Positions 7,313-16,226 of a DNA stretch of 64,000 nt are shown here, one piece after another; positions within the stretch are counted from its first letter, which is position 1, and each line of letters starts with the position of its first letter. A program made the position numbers and the translations under genes. The notes beneath the pieces are model-generated. The model searched no databases. It had not been told where the DNA came from and saw only the letters and a program-made list of their open reading frames with translations. Origin of the DNA: Clostridia bacterium (GTDB lineage Bacteria; Bacillota; Clostridia; Christensenellales; UBA1242); NCBI GenBank assembly GCA_900767715.1, contig CAAGAD010000005.1, forward strand, positions 496,001-560,000, written 5' to 3'.

Positions 7313-7674
7313 TATCTCACCAACATATACACGCCCGAAGCGAACATTATTGCAATGAAAATCCACTGAATTTGCTTATTTTTGAGTTTGGGCAACAACC
7401 ACGCGCCTAGCCCACCGCCCGCGACCAGCCCGACAATCGTCCACCAACTCGCCCCAAACTGAGTCTGTTTGGTGGTTATATAAATCACTGCACTGGCAAT
7501 ACTTATGGGGAGCATTACGAAAATGGCTGTGGCGTGTGCCTTTTTGTCGTCGTCATCTAGCAAGTGCAAAAGTATTGGCACGGCAATCATTCCACCGCCC
7601 CCACCAAAAAAGCCATTGATAGCGCCAATTAGGCTTCCCCACATAGCGTTTTTGAAAAAAGATTTTTTGTTCAT
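7312..7674 (-). CDS. TauE/SafE-family membrane transporter, half-size (first half)
   Basis: About 120 residues with four hydrophobic segments and the motif INGFFGGGGGMIAVPILLHLL near residues 19-39, the glycine-rich first-helix signature of TauE/SafE. It is half the length of a usual family member and is directly followed, with a one-base stop/start overlap, by the complementary half. The two most likely assemble as a heterodimeric exporter of small anions; the arrangement as paired half-genes also occurs in other Firmicutes. Start uncertain: ATG at 7674 is used, but an in-frame TTG at 7701 is possible and neither has a clear ribosome site. Confidence 0.82.
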   Translation of the reverse strand: MNKKSFFKNAMWGSLIGAINGFFGGGGGMIAVPILLHLLDDDDKKAHATAIFVMLPISIASAVIYITTKQTQFGASWWTIVGLVAGGGLGAWLLPKLKNKQIQWIFIAIMFASGVYMLVR

Positions 7675-7770
7675 AACATTATGTTTTGCCAAAAAGTGCA
7701 AAATATTTCGCGCGTGCGCACAAAAATATATATATTTAATACTAATATTGCATTTCTTTACCTAAAATAT

Positions 7771-7799
7771 TTGCCAAAAATCTGGAATTGTTGTATAAT
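7771..7799 (+). promoter_or_regulatory. Sigma-A promoter of the 1054-residue surface protein
   Basis: -35 TTGCCA (7771-7776), 17-base spacer, -10 TATAAT (7794-7799). The predicted 5' leader is about 66 bases, ending in the GAGG site at 7862-7865. Confidence 0.75.
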
Positions 7800-7871
7800 G
7801 CCGTTGTATAAATTTACTAAAAATTGGTAACTACACAAACTATCAGTTTAAATTTTGCTTTGAGGTATATA

Positions 7872-10800
7872 ATGAAAGGAAACGTAAACTATTTCAAAAA
7901 ACTTATGATTGTGCCCCTACTTTTAATTTTTGCACTAGGCATCAATTTCGGTTTGGTTAGCAACCTACTCGCACCAAAGTCGGCTCACGCTTACACGGGC
8001 AGTAACCTAGCCTTCACCGACCCTAACTTTGCCAATCCAAAGTCTGGCAGTTATCCAAAGAAGCCTAGCGGGTTCACCGAATCGGGAGACCAATCTAGTC
8101 TAGCCATCAAGGCGGGCGTCATTGATGTAAGTTCGACAGGGTTCAACAAAAACAAGTCTAAATACGACATCAGTGCCAATCCTGGCGCTAGTTCGTCAAA
8201 CGACTCCAATATTTTGATGATTAACTCAAAGAGCGCCAACAACTCGTTCGGTTACATCTCGGATAAGATTGCTCTTGCGTCCAACGGTTATTACAGCATC
8301 AGCATTGATGTCAAGAGCACATCAGCCATTGCCAACTTGTACCTAACCAGCGCGGACGACTCATTCGAGCCGGTCAGCATCAGTAACGTCAATGCTAACG
8401 TTTGGACAACTTGCTATTTCTATGTGCACACCAACGCGGTAGCAGACAGCGAAGTCAGCCTTGAACTCTATCTCGGCTCACGCGACGGCAAAACTGGACA
8501 AGGCATCGTTTACTTCGACAACATCAGCGCGCAATCAATCAGCAGTGACCTATACAACACTGAACTCAACGCTCTTGCTGGCAACACCAATGTAAAAGAA
8601 CTCGACCTTGCCAACGCAGATTTATATAGCCAAGAATTCAACTTTGAAGAATATGGCGAAATCAGCCTTGACAGTGAAAAGTCATCTTCCATTGGCGACC
8701 ATGAAGTGGCAACCACAGGCATTTACAATGTGGCAGACAGCCTTGTTACCTTGGCTGACGGTAAAACAATCAATTCACCAAAAACTGACCTAATTTCTAG
8801 CACAAACTATGTACTCGGCATTATCAATCACAAGAAAGCCAATGTAGCATACAACGCACAAGAGTACACTATCAAAGCGGGCTACACCTATCGCTTCACC
8901 GTTATGGCTAAACTCGTTGACGTCACCAAGGGCAACGCTTGGGTCAAAGTAAGCACCACAGACGATAAAGACAATGTCGTTGACAAGTCAGTAACCTTCT
9001 CATCAACCAGTCGCAGTCAAACTAACGGCTATCAACCTATCAACCTTTACGTTGTGGGTGACCCAACCAAAGACCGCACGGTTAAATTGAGTTTCGGTTT
9101 GGGCGAAGACAGCATTGGACAAATGTTCGTTTCTCGCTATTCTATCAGCCTAGTAAGTTACACCAACTACTCAAACGTTTCAGCCGGCAGTTATGTTGAC
9201 ATTCTCGACCTATCTAGCGACTATGTCACCAAGGACGACTACACACTCACCAACGGCAATTTCACACTATTCAAAAACAACTCCACCGATTTGAGCAAGA
9301 CTTTCATCGGTTCTGCCCCACAAGGTTGGACTTCAAGTTTATCTAGCGAAACAATCGACCAAAAATATGGCATTGTTAGCACCAACACTAGCGACATCAG
9401 CCTAAACAAGACCAAGTTTGCTAACCTTGACTACATCGGCAATGTTCCTAACGAAAAGGTGACTAACTACGCACTTGCACTCAACAATGACGTTGCTGGC
9501 GTACAAACAATGACTTCTGCTAAAAAGTCACTCAGTGCTAACACTAGTTATTCATTTATGGTTTATGTTCAAACCCAACTCTACAGTGGTTCAAAGAACG
9601 GCGCATACCTATCTCTCGAAACCAGTGACGGCGGTTTGACACTAGCCAACATTGACAACATCAACACCAACGGCGTATGGAAATGCTATGTGATGAAAAT
9701 CACCACAAGCGACAAAGCATACGACGTAACACTCAAACTCAGTCTTGGCAATCCTAACAACAGCGAAAAGACTGCTAGCGGTTATGCCCTATTCGACAGC
9801 GTGGCAGTTGACTATCCAAGTTTTGCCGGACTTGACGCTGTCATCAAGGAATTCAACCTTGCTGAAAACACTTTGGTTTATGGCGACACCAAAATCAAAG
9901 ACAATATGTACAACTCACTACTCTACACATCAAACTATGTTTCGGGTAGCAAAAACGTGGTTGCAGGCGTTGTAAAGACCAAGAACGCTACAAACCTTAC
10001 AACTGACAACGTTTACAACACAGAACTCAAAAATGACGGCAACGTACTCGCAATCATCTCAACTGACGACACTCAATACAATCTCACCAGCAAAATGCAA
10101 TACACATTTGAAGGTGGCAACTATTACGAAGTTATCGTACCAGTTTACACTGACGTAAGATGTGACAATGACGAAAACAACACCAATTTCGGTGCAACAG
10201 TTCGCCTTGACGCATTCGACAAAGTGTTTGAAAGTATTAACACTAAACAAAGTTGGAAGGACTACAAGTTCTACATCAACTGCGAATCATCTGCATCTGC
10301 CAAATTCATTTTGGGTCTGGGCAAAACAGACGCTGAAACAGCCGGCAGTGTGTACTTCGGCTCACCTATCATCAATAAGATTAATGATGAAACCGCATTC
10401 AACAATGCCATCAAGGAAGCCAAGAAAGTTTCAACTAAACAAGTGCTCACAATCAACGACGGAAACAAGACGAACACTGACGACAATGGTAACACCAGCA
10501 AAGTTACTGCAAGCACGGTTTTGATTACACTATCTTCGCTCATCTTCGGTGTGGCAATCATCATTGCAATCGTTGGCGCAATTATGCGTAAGTATAAAGG
10601 CAAACTCAAACGCAAAGTGAGAGTTAAGGGCGACAACTATGACCGCAACGATACAATCTTGGCTAGCGTAAACCGCAGACAAGCCATTGAAATTCGTGAC
10701 GCGGAAATCAAACCTTTGGCTAGTCAACGCGACGCCTTGATTGCCGAAAAAGAAGCAATCGAAACGGAATACAAGCACAATTTGGCTGAGAGCCGTTCAC

Positions 10801-11036
10801 TCAAAATGCAAGGCGCGTCCGCAGACAAGCACGCTGTGGCAGAAGTGGAAACCAAACTCAAAAACGCCAACAAACATCTCAATATGTTGGCAAAACAAAT
10901 CTCCAAACTTGATTTGAAGATAAGTTACTTGTCTAGCGAGCAACACCTATTCGACATCACTCAATCTATCATTGAAAAAAGCCGTAGCGACAACTACGAC
11001 AAGACGGTCGAAGCCAACAAAGAAAACAAAGACTAA
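7872..11036 (+). CDS. Large membrane-anchored surface protein with cytoplasmic coiled coil
   Basis: A 1054-residue protein with a signal peptide (about 1-40, cleavage after SAHA), a long beta-rich exterior, a single membrane helix (about 880-906) and a cytoplasmic tail of about 150 residues that is mostly coiled coil (about 925-1030, rich in Glu, Lys, Ala). The exterior contains several repeats that each close with a Tyr/Phe-rich strand such as GIVYFDNISAQ, GYALFDSVAVD and GSVYFGSPIIN, spaced about 200-330 residues apart. This is like galactose-binding/carbohydrate-binding beta-sandwich modules, though that match is inferred. The start at ATG 7872 has GAGG at 7862; the frame extends upstream to 7824 without a site. 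An unusually large cytoplasmic coiled coil for a surface adhesin hints at linkage to an internal partner. No LPxTG signal. Confidence 0.8.
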   Translation: MKGNVNYFKKLMIVPLLLIFALGINFGLVSNLLAPKSAHAYTGSNLAFTDPNFANPKSGSYPKKPSGFTESGDQSSLAIKAGVIDVSSTGFNKNKSKYDISANPGASSSNDSNILMINSKSANNSFGYISDKIALASNGYYSISIDVKSTSAIANLYLTSADDSFEPVSISNVNANVWTTCYFYVHTNAVADSEVSLELYLGSRDGKTGQGIVYFDNISAQSISSDLYNTELNALAGNTNVKELDLANADLYSQEFNFEEYGEISLDSEKSSSIGDHEVATTGIYNVADSLVTLADGKTINSPKTDLISSTNYVLGIINHKKANVAYNAQEYTIKAGYTYRFTVMAKLVDVTKGNAWVKVSTTDDKDNVVDKSVTFSSTSRSQTNGYQPINLYVVGDPTKDRTVKLSFGLGEDSIGQMFVSRYSISLVSYTNYSNVSAGSYVDILDLSSDYVTKDDYTLTNGNFTLFKNNSTDLSKTFIGSAPQGWTSSLSSETIDQKYGIVSTNTSDISLNKTKFANLDYIGNVPNEKVTNYALALNNDVAGVQTMTSAKKSLSANTSYSFMVYVQTQLYSGSKNGAYLSLETSDGGLTLANIDNINTNGVWKCYVMKITTSDKAYDVTLKLSLGNPNNSEKTASGYALFDSVAVDYPSFAGLDAVIKEFNLAENTLVYGDTKIKDNMYNSLLYTSNYVSGSKNVVAGVVKTKNATNLTTDNVYNTELKNDGNVLAIISTDDTQYNLTSKMQYTFEGGNYYEVIVPVYTDVRCDNDENNTNFGATVRLDAFDKVFESINTKQSWKDYKFYINCESSASAKFILGLGKTDAETAGSVYFGSPIINKINDETAFNNAIKEAKKVSTKQVLTINDGNKTNTDDNGNTSKVTASTVLITLSSLIFGVAIIIAIVGAIMRKYKGKLKRKVRVKGDNYDRNDTILASVNRRQAIEIRDAEIKPLASQRDALIAEKEAIETEYKHNLAESRSLKMQGASADKHAVAEVETKLKNANKHLNMLAKQISKLDLKISYLSSEQHLFDITQSIIEKSRSDNYDKTVEANKENKD

Positions 11037-11338
11037 TCTATAAACAACTGTTGTCCTATAAAGACGCAGTTGTTTTTTAGTTTGTTTAGGCTTGCCAGCG
11101 CGTCAGCGGTTGTGCCATATTTCTCGGCAATCTTGGGCAGAGTTTCCAGCGGACGAACAATGTGCGTGCGTCGGCTGGACTTGTGTATCACCAGCCACGC
11201 GCCCGCGCGCCAAACATTGTATTCAAGGTCGGTCAGTCGGCAACCATACTTTTTCAGCACTTGCTGTTTGGTCTGGTTGGGTAAAATGCGGGTGACTATA
11301 TCTCCCGAAAGTTCTGTCTTTTTTAATGTGCAACTCAT
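11033..11338 (-). CDS. Small LysM-domain protein
   Basis: A 101-residue protein without an obvious signal peptide. The C-terminal half (about residues 57-101) is a LysM module: HIVRPLETLPKIAEKYGTTA, then LNKLKNN and GQQLFID at the end, the normal order of a peptidoglycan/chitin-binding LysM fold. The N-terminal half is also weakly LysM-like (ILPNQTKQQVLKKYGCRLTD), perhaps a degenerate copy. The start ATG at 11338 has GGAG five bases upstream. Its last codons overlap by four bases the stop of the convergent surface-protein gene. It may work in cell wall or spore coat, but lack of an export signal makes a forespore/coat role as likely as a wall role; this is inference. Confidence 0.8.
   Translation of the reverse strand: MSCTLKKTELSGDIVTRILPNQTKQQVLKKYGCRLTDLEYNVWRAGAWLVIHKSSRRTHIVRPLETLPKIAEKYGTTADALASLNKLKNNCVFIGQQLFID
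11042..11078 (+). terminator. Terminator embedded in the convergent LysM gene
   Basis: Stem AAACAACTG (11042-11050) with CAGTTGTTT (11067-11075), 16-base loop, then a T run. It follows the surface-protein stop by a few bases and lies wholly within the 3' coding part of the opposing LysM gene. Confidence 0.7.
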
Positions 11339-11392
11339 ATCTACTCCGTCATATTTTATGCGGGCAAAAGATATATTATTTCAAGGACAAGT

Positions 11393-12904
11393 ATGAAATC
11401 TTTTGTTAAGGCTGTTTTCATTTTGACGATTTTCTCTACCATAACTCGTTTTATGGGGTTCATCTTTCACATCTATCTCAGTCGCGAACTGGGCGCGGAA
11501 ATGCTGGGGCTGTATCAGGTGGCGAGTTCGTTCATCGGCATATTGATGACCATTGTGTGCAGTGGCATTCCGCTCACCACCGCCAAACTGACTAGCAAAT
11601 ATATCTATCTGGGCGATGTAAAGCGTAAGCACAAAGTAGGTGGCTCGGCAATGGTCATTGCGCTGGGACTAAGCGTGGTGCTGTGCGCGATTGTGTATCT
11701 TGCGCGCGGGCTATTTAACCATATCTTTGCCGACCAACGTTGCGTGGAAATTATGATACTTATGCTCCCCGCCGTAATATACTCGGCTACCTATTGCGTG
11801 TTTAGGGGCGTGATGTGGGGCGAAAACAGATTTTTCAGCGTATCTATCACCGAACTATTCGAGCAGATTGTGCGCATTGTGCTCACGGTTGTACTCATCA
11901 AGACGCTTGCCGACCATTCGCAAGCCACGCTGGCGGTGTCACGTGCGTTCAGCATTGCTTGTTTGTCGTCTGCGGTGCTGGCAGGCATACTCTTCTTTAA
12001 ATTCAAAAACAAACTCAACTTTAACAAGGGCGAATATGTCAACGTGCTGACGAGTTCGTCCGCAATCACGGGCATTAGGCTTACCAGCAGTTTGACCGCA
12101 CCAATCGCCAGTGTAATCGTGCCGGCGCAGTTGATTGCCAGCGGACTAACGAGCAGTCAAGCGCTCTCGCTATACGGCGTGATGATGGGTATGACCACCC
12201 CGCTTTTGTATGTGCCGATGAGTTTCATCGGGTCGCTGGGAATGGCGCTCGTGCCCAACCTTGCTGGCAACCTTGCCAAAGGAAATTACGCTAGCATTCG
12301 CACCAGTTTGAAGAAATGCTTTGCCGTCGTGCTATACCTTTCCATTATGTTCATTCCGGTGTTCTTGGCAGTGGGCAAAAGCATTACTAGTTGGCTGTAT
12401 CACAACCAAATGGCTGGACTACTTTTGCAACAATCCGCCATTCTCGTACTGCCTATCGCCATTATGGGAATGAGCAACAGCATTCTCAACGGAATGAGTT
12501 TGGAAAAAAAATCTTTTTGGAACTATCTTATAGGGTCGGCAATTCTACTCGTAGTGCTTTTAGTGTGCACGCGAAATCTGGGCATTCAATCGGTCATTTT
12601 GGCGACGGGGCTATCGACCGGCACAATTAGTGTGCTCAACATTCGATTACTATACAAGTTTGTGCCCGACCTCAATCTTGGACTTCTGCGAGATTTGGGC
12701 AAATACGCCATCATCTGCCTACCTACCACGCTTTTGGGCGTCTGGCTACACAACCTATTCTGCATAATTATGCACAGCCTAATTTCTGCCATTTTGTGCA
12801 GTCTGGTTATGGTGGTGCTCTACACCCTGCTCGCGTGCGTCATTGGGCTATTCAGCCTTGAACAACTGCATATTAGGCGCAAAGAAATGAAAAAGGCGGT
12901 TTAG
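11393..12904 (+). CDS. SpoVB/MurJ-type lipid-linked oligosaccharide flippase
   Basis: A 503-residue integral membrane protein of the MVF (MOP superfamily) type with about 14 hydrophobic helices. The beginning (FILTIFSTITRFMGFIFHIYL, then SRELGAEMLGLYQV) is typical of stage V sporulation protein B and related polysaccharide flippases, which move lipid-linked peptidoglycan or polysaccharide precursors across the membrane. The start ATG at 11393 is preceded by AAGGACA. It begins a group of plus-strand genes with DUF421 and DUF4363 proteins, which are frequent companions of sporulation or envelope genes in Clostridia. I cannot separate SpoVB from a general flippase by sequence alone. Confidence 0.85.
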   Translation: MKSFVKAVFILTIFSTITRFMGFIFHIYLSRELGAEMLGLYQVASSFIGILMTIVCSGIPLTTAKLTSKYIYLGDVKRKHKVGGSAMVIALGLSVVLCAIVYLARGLFNHIFADQRCVEIMILMLPAVIYSATYCVFRGVMWGENRFFSVSITELFEQIVRIVLTVVLIKTLADHSQATLAVSRAFSIACLSSAVLAGILFFKFKNKLNFNKGEYVNVLTSSSAITGIRLTSSLTAPIASVIVPAQLIASGLTSSQALSLYGVMMGMTTPLLYVPMSFIGSLGMALVPNLAGNLAKGNYASIRTSLKKCFAVVLYLSIMFIPVFLAVGKSITSWLYHNQMAGLLLQQSAILVLPIAIMGMSNSILNGMSLEKKSFWNYLIGSAILLVVLLVCTRNLGIQSVILATGLSTGTISVLNIRLLYKFVPDLNLGLLRDLGKYAIICLPTTLLGVWLHNLFCIIMHSLISAILCSLVMVVLYTLLACVIGLFSLEQLHIRRKEMKKAV

Positions 12905-12932
12905 TCTTTTTCTTTTTGGCAAAAATTGTGTT

Positions 12933-13640
12933 ATGTTTGTAAGCATTGTTCGTGTATTTATCATATATTTCGTCGTGCTGGTGTTTTTGCGCATTATGGG
13001 CAAAAGGCAAATCGGCGAAATGCAACCTTTTGAATTGGTCATCACGCTCATCATTGCCGACTTAGCGACAATGCCGATGTCAGACAGCGGTATCCCGCTC
13101 ATCAACGGGCTTTTGCCACTCGCCGTGCTAGTTATCATTCATTTTGTGCTGACCTTTTTGTCGCGCAAAAGCATTTTAGTTCGCACGGTTATCAGTGGCT
13201 CGCCTGTCATCGTCATCAACCCCAAGGGTATTGATTATGTAAAAATTAAACAACTCAATATGACGGTGGACGACTTACAAGAGTCTTTACGCGAGTTGGG
13301 TTATTTTGATTTATCTCAAATCGAGTACGCCATTGTGGAAACCAACGGCAAACTCTCCGTTTTGCCAACAGCAGACGCCACGCCAGCGCAAGCCAAGGAT
13401 ATCAAGGTCACCAACCCACCGCCAAAGATACCTTATTTGGTCATCAGCGACGGACAACTCAATAGCGAAATGGTAAAACAATCGGGCAAATCGCAAGACG
13501 AAATTGAGTCAATCTTGCGTAGCAAAAAGGTGTCTAAACTCAAAGACGTTATCGCAATGACGATAGATATGTCCAACAACGTCTATTTGCAGACCAAAAA
13601 CAAACCGTTTATCAGTTTTAACTATGGGGGTGGCAAATGA
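12933..13640 (+). CDS. DUF421 (YetF-like) membrane protein
   Basis: A 235-residue protein of the DUF421/YetF family. Three N-terminal membrane helices (about residues 4-80) contain the family signature LRIMGKRQIGEMQPFELVIT (about 19-38), followed by a cytoplasmic mixed alpha/beta domain with LRELGYFDLSQIEYAIVETN, the conserved C-terminal block. These proteins are common in spore-formers and several are spore-membrane proteins; their biochemical activity is not established. The start has no good ribosome site; the leader shares CTTTTTGGCAAAA...TGTTATG with the start of the TauE gene at 7674. The stop overlaps the following gene (ATGA), indicating coupling to the DUF4363 protein. Confidence 0.88.
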   Translation: MFVSIVRVFIIYFVVLVFLRIMGKRQIGEMQPFELVITLIIADLATMPMSDSGIPLINGLLPLAVLVIIHFVLTFLSRKSILVRTVISGSPVIVINPKGIDYVKIKQLNMTVDDLQESLRELGYFDLSQIEYAIVETNGKLSVLPTADATPAQAKDIKVTNPPPKIPYLVISDGQLNSEMVKQSGKSQDEIESILRSKKVSKLKDVIAMTIDMSNNVYLQTKNKPFISFNYGGGK

Positions 13641-14023
13641 AACGCATAATTGCCGTAATCGTTATCACTTTGGGCATTATCGGGCTTGCCATTTGGGAAT
13701 TGTTGTACATCGACAGCACGATTGACGTTATGAATGTGAAATGTGCCGAAATTTATACCGAAATTAGCACGCAAACCACAGTAACAGATAAATTGTCACA
13801 GCAAGTAGATAACATCGAAAAATACTGGCTAAAACGCGAAAAAACACTCTGTTTGGTGGTTAGTCACAAAGATATGTCAAATATCGGCGACTATATCGGC
13901 TATCTCAAAGCCAGCGTGCGCAATGACAACATTGCCGACTGCCAAACCTACGCACTACTCCTGCGCGAGAATATGGAGTATCTCGGTCATATGATTAGTT
14001 TCAACTTTGAGAACATTTTGTAA
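13637..14023 (+). CDS. DUF4363-like membrane-anchored protein
   Basis: A 128-residue protein with one N-terminal membrane helix (about residues 4-24) and an extracytoplasmic helical domain with the pattern WLKREKTLCLVVSHKDM and a later LLRENMEYLGHMISFNFENIL end, which is typical of the DUF4363 family found next to DUF421 genes in Clostridia. Function unknown. The ATG overlaps the DUF421 stop by four bases (ATGA) so the two are translationally coupled and probably act as a complex. The last 29 bases including the stop codon are duplicated just downstream (see the repeat at 13995-14060). Confidence 0.82.
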   Translation: MKRIIAVIVITLGIIGLAIWELLYIDSTIDVMNVKCAEIYTEISTQTTVTDKLSQQVDNIEKYWLKREKTLCLVVSHKDMSNIGDYIGYLKASVRNDNIADCQTYALLLRENMEYLGHMISFNFENIL

Positions 14024-14060
14024 GTTGAAATTTAGTTTCAACTTTGAAAACATTTTGTAA
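13995..14060 (+). repeat. 29-base direct duplication of a gene end
   Basis: The last 29 bases of the DUF4363 gene, including its TAA (13995-14023), recur at 14032-14060 with one mismatch. The two copies are offset by 37 bases. The second copy is outside any gene. Confidence 0.9.
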
Positions 14061-14094
14061 AGCAAAATTTCAAACTGTACTAACTTATTTAGAC

Positions 14095-14125
14095 AAAAAA
14101 ATAAGCCGTGTGGCTTATTTTTTTT
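14095..14125. terminator. Bidirectional rho-independent terminator
   Basis: Stem AAATAAGCC / GGCTTATTT (arms about 14095-14107 and 14112-14124) with loop GTGT and A/T runs on both sides. It separates the DUF4363 gene from the convergent coiled-coil gene, whose stop codon overlaps its edge. Confidence 0.88.
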
Positions 14126-15125
14126 ATTGTGGCAACATTCCGTCGTCAGCCTTGGTTTTGGTTTGTGGCAAAATCTTGTCGTCTGTCTTCAAACGTGCTT
14201 TGTATTCGCGTTGGCGCTTTTTGAGTTTTTCCACTTCTTCGCGCACTTTTCTTTGACCTTCTTCACGCAATTTTCTTACTTCGTCTGGACCGTCGTCCAA
14301 TTTACGATGGTCGTGAACGTATTTATCAATTTGTTGCCTGCACATCTTGGAGATTTCCAATCTTTGACCATCTTCAAATGTGAGTTGATGTTGTGTTTCG
14401 TTGTTCAATTTTTCTAGGCGCGCAATTACTACTTCCAACTGTTCATATGTGTAGGTTGAATAGTTGTCCAAAATCTTACCTTTAGTTTTCTTGTCCGCGA
14501 TAACTTGACGTTTTTTCTTTATTCCCAATGGGTCACGGCTGATTGCATCTCTTCTCGCACTTCTTTCGGCAAGAACTTGTTTAACGTATTGTTCCGTTTC
14601 AAAGTTGTGATTGCTTATGCGTTCTTCGAGTGTAGTAAACTCTACTTTGTCTTTAACTTTAAGGTGACCTTCCGTATATCTATGCATTTCTCTCAATTCT
14701 TTTAATCTAACGGCAGAGGCTTCTCTTGGTCTTTTGAGCGCTGCTAGTTTGACACCTTCCAACGTCTTATCTTCTTTTGCACGAGCGAGTTTACTAAGTT
14801 TTCTTCTTTTCATACGCTCTTGATACTCTTCTGCTAGATATTTATATGCTTTCTCTGGACGGTCAGGTACTAATTCGCCTTTGAAATTTCGTTTTGTTGG
14901 ATAGACGCCTTCTCTAATCGCACGGTCGATTTCTTCCAATCTGTCTTCAAGAACTTCCTTTCTCGCCTTAAACATCGATTTATCTGCATCTTTGGTGGCT
15001 CTTGTGCGCTGTTTTTCTGCTTGTGCAATTCTGCGCTCAATCTCTTCACGGCTCCATCTATAAATTGACGCATTTGAATACAACTCGTCTTGTTGTTGTA
15101 ATTTCAATTTCTCATAATTTGCCAT
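14124..15125 (-). CDS. Unknown charged coiled-coil protein
   Basis: Unrecognised 333-residue cytoplasmic protein without signal peptide or membrane helix. It is extremely charged (Lys, Arg, Glu) and almost entirely helical; heptad-like stretches run at about residues 24-70, 95-165 and 260-315. The C-terminal end contains two short similar pieces, DDKILPQTK and DDGMLPQ. The start ATG at 15125 has AAGGAG eight bases upstream. It is the second gene of a two-gene unit with a protein of similar character 33 bases upstream. A structural, nucleoid or spore role would fit such composition but nothing in the sequence settles it. Confidence 0.75.
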   Translation of the reverse strand: MANYEKLKLQQQDELYSNASIYRWSREEIERRIAQAEKQRTRATKDADKSMFKARKEVLEDRLEEIDRAIREGVYPTKRNFKGELVPDRPEKAYKYLAEEYQERMKRRKLSKLARAKEDKTLEGVKLAALKRPREASAVRLKELREMHRYTEGHLKVKDKVEFTTLEERISNHNFETEQYVKQVLAERSARRDAISRDPLGIKKKRQVIADKKTKGKILDNYSTYTYEQLEVVIARLEKLNNETQHQLTFEDGQRLEISKMCRQQIDKYVHDHRKLDDGPDEVRKLREEGQRKVREEVEKLKKRQREYKARLKTDDKILPQTKTKADDGMLPQ

Positions 15126-15158
15126 AAATTATCTCCTTACACACCTTGATTACTGACT

Positions 15159-16202
15159 CTATCTCGTGCTCACTTCTTCATAGTTGGAAGTTACGCTATC
15201 AATAGTAGGTCTTTTGAACAATTTCTTGCGATTTTGCATATATGCTTCAAACTTTTCTTGCAATTTCTGTTGTGCCAAACGCTCTGCCTCAGGCCTACTC
15301 ATATTCTTACAATTATCTCGAATGAATTGTTCATAGAATGCTAGGCAATTACTGATGATATCAAGTTTTGCTTTGTCTTCCAAAGATATCTCGTCCGCCT
15401 TTTCGAGTGGGTGCACAAATTGTTGAGCCATATACACCATATCCGAATATTTATAGTTAGAGCATTGGTCAAGCGCTTCAACTCTCAATGCCAAAACTTT
15501 TTTACGGTCTTTGCCTCTGCATTCAAGGCTACCACATCTGTCAAAAATGCCAGAAATACTCTTTTTCAATCTGCTAGTAGTACGTTGTCTGTGGTCAGCG
15601 TCATTCAAAAGTCTTACTCTGGCTTCCGACTCTTGCACGGTTTCTTGCACTCTCAAACGTTGTAGATTTCTCGCTTCTTCGTACGAAATGGTTGGCATAG
15701 TGCGCTTTTTGGCACGCAACCATTCCATTTTTCTAGCGTCCAAAGGTGAAAGTTCTGCGCTGGCTTTTTTGAGTTCTTGGCTAATTTCAGTTAGGTCTTT
15801 ATATTCTCGTCTAAATGAAGACCTTGAACTTTCGCAATCTTCCACAAATTCGTCGAACGCTTTGTCATCTGCCTTTCTGTCTTTTTCAGCGCGTTTGCTG
15901 TTAGGGTCGCGACTTAGGAGTCGTTTGGCCTCTGCTTGATGATATTCAAGCAAATATTCCTTTGCCTTGTCAGTCAACACAACGTTTGAGTTGCCGATTG
16001 CCTTGATTCTCTTCTCAATAAATTCAATAATGAATGGCACTACTTCCTTGCCATATTTTGAGTCTTCTTTCAAATATGTCTTGTAGTCATCTAATCTGGA
16101 TTTAAGAACTCTCAAATCGCCATAAATCCAACAATTTTCATCTGCAAATACTTCTTCGTACGCCTTCGCATAAGCGCGCCAATTATAACCGTACCTTGCC
16201 AT
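15159..16202 (-). CDS. Unknown charged helical protein, first gene of pair
   Basis: Unrecognised 347-residue soluble protein, rich in Lys, Arg, Glu and Asp, with helical/coiled-coil stretches at about residues 100-200 and 310-335. The N terminus is distinct (ARYGYNWRAYAKAYEEVF), aromatic-rich rather than charged, and could be a small folded module. Start at ATG 16202 with AAGGGG six bases before it; a TTG two codons upstream is less likely. Promoter at 16227-16255 and a perfect inverted repeat at 16256-16274 lie directly upstream. It shares no clear identity with its partner gene but the same composition, and both stop at the 14095-14125 terminator. Confidence 0.75.
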   Translation of the reverse strand: MARYGYNWRAYAKAYEEVFADENCWIYGDLRVLKSRLDDYKTYLKEDSKYGKEVVPFIIEFIEKRIKAIGNSNVVLTDKAKEYLLEYHQAEAKRLLSRDPNSKRAEKDRKADDKAFDEFVEDCESSRSSFRREYKDLTEISQELKKASAELSPLDARKMEWLRAKKRTMPTISYEEARNLQRLRVQETVQESEARVRLLNDADHRQRTTSRLKKSISGIFDRCGSLECRGKDRKKVLALRVEALDQCSNYKYSDMVYMAQQFVHPLEKADEISLEDKAKLDIISNCLAFYEQFIRDNCKNMSRPEAERLAQQKLQEKFEAYMQNRKKLFKRPTIDSVTSNYEEVSTR

Positions 16203-16226
16203 AAACAACCCCTTTTATTTGACTAT

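Noticed and set aside
12900..12935. Shared leader CTTTTTGGCAAAA...TGTTATG before the genes at 7674 and 12933
   Set aside because: Only two short matches in AT-rich DNA without further support; chance cannot be excluded.
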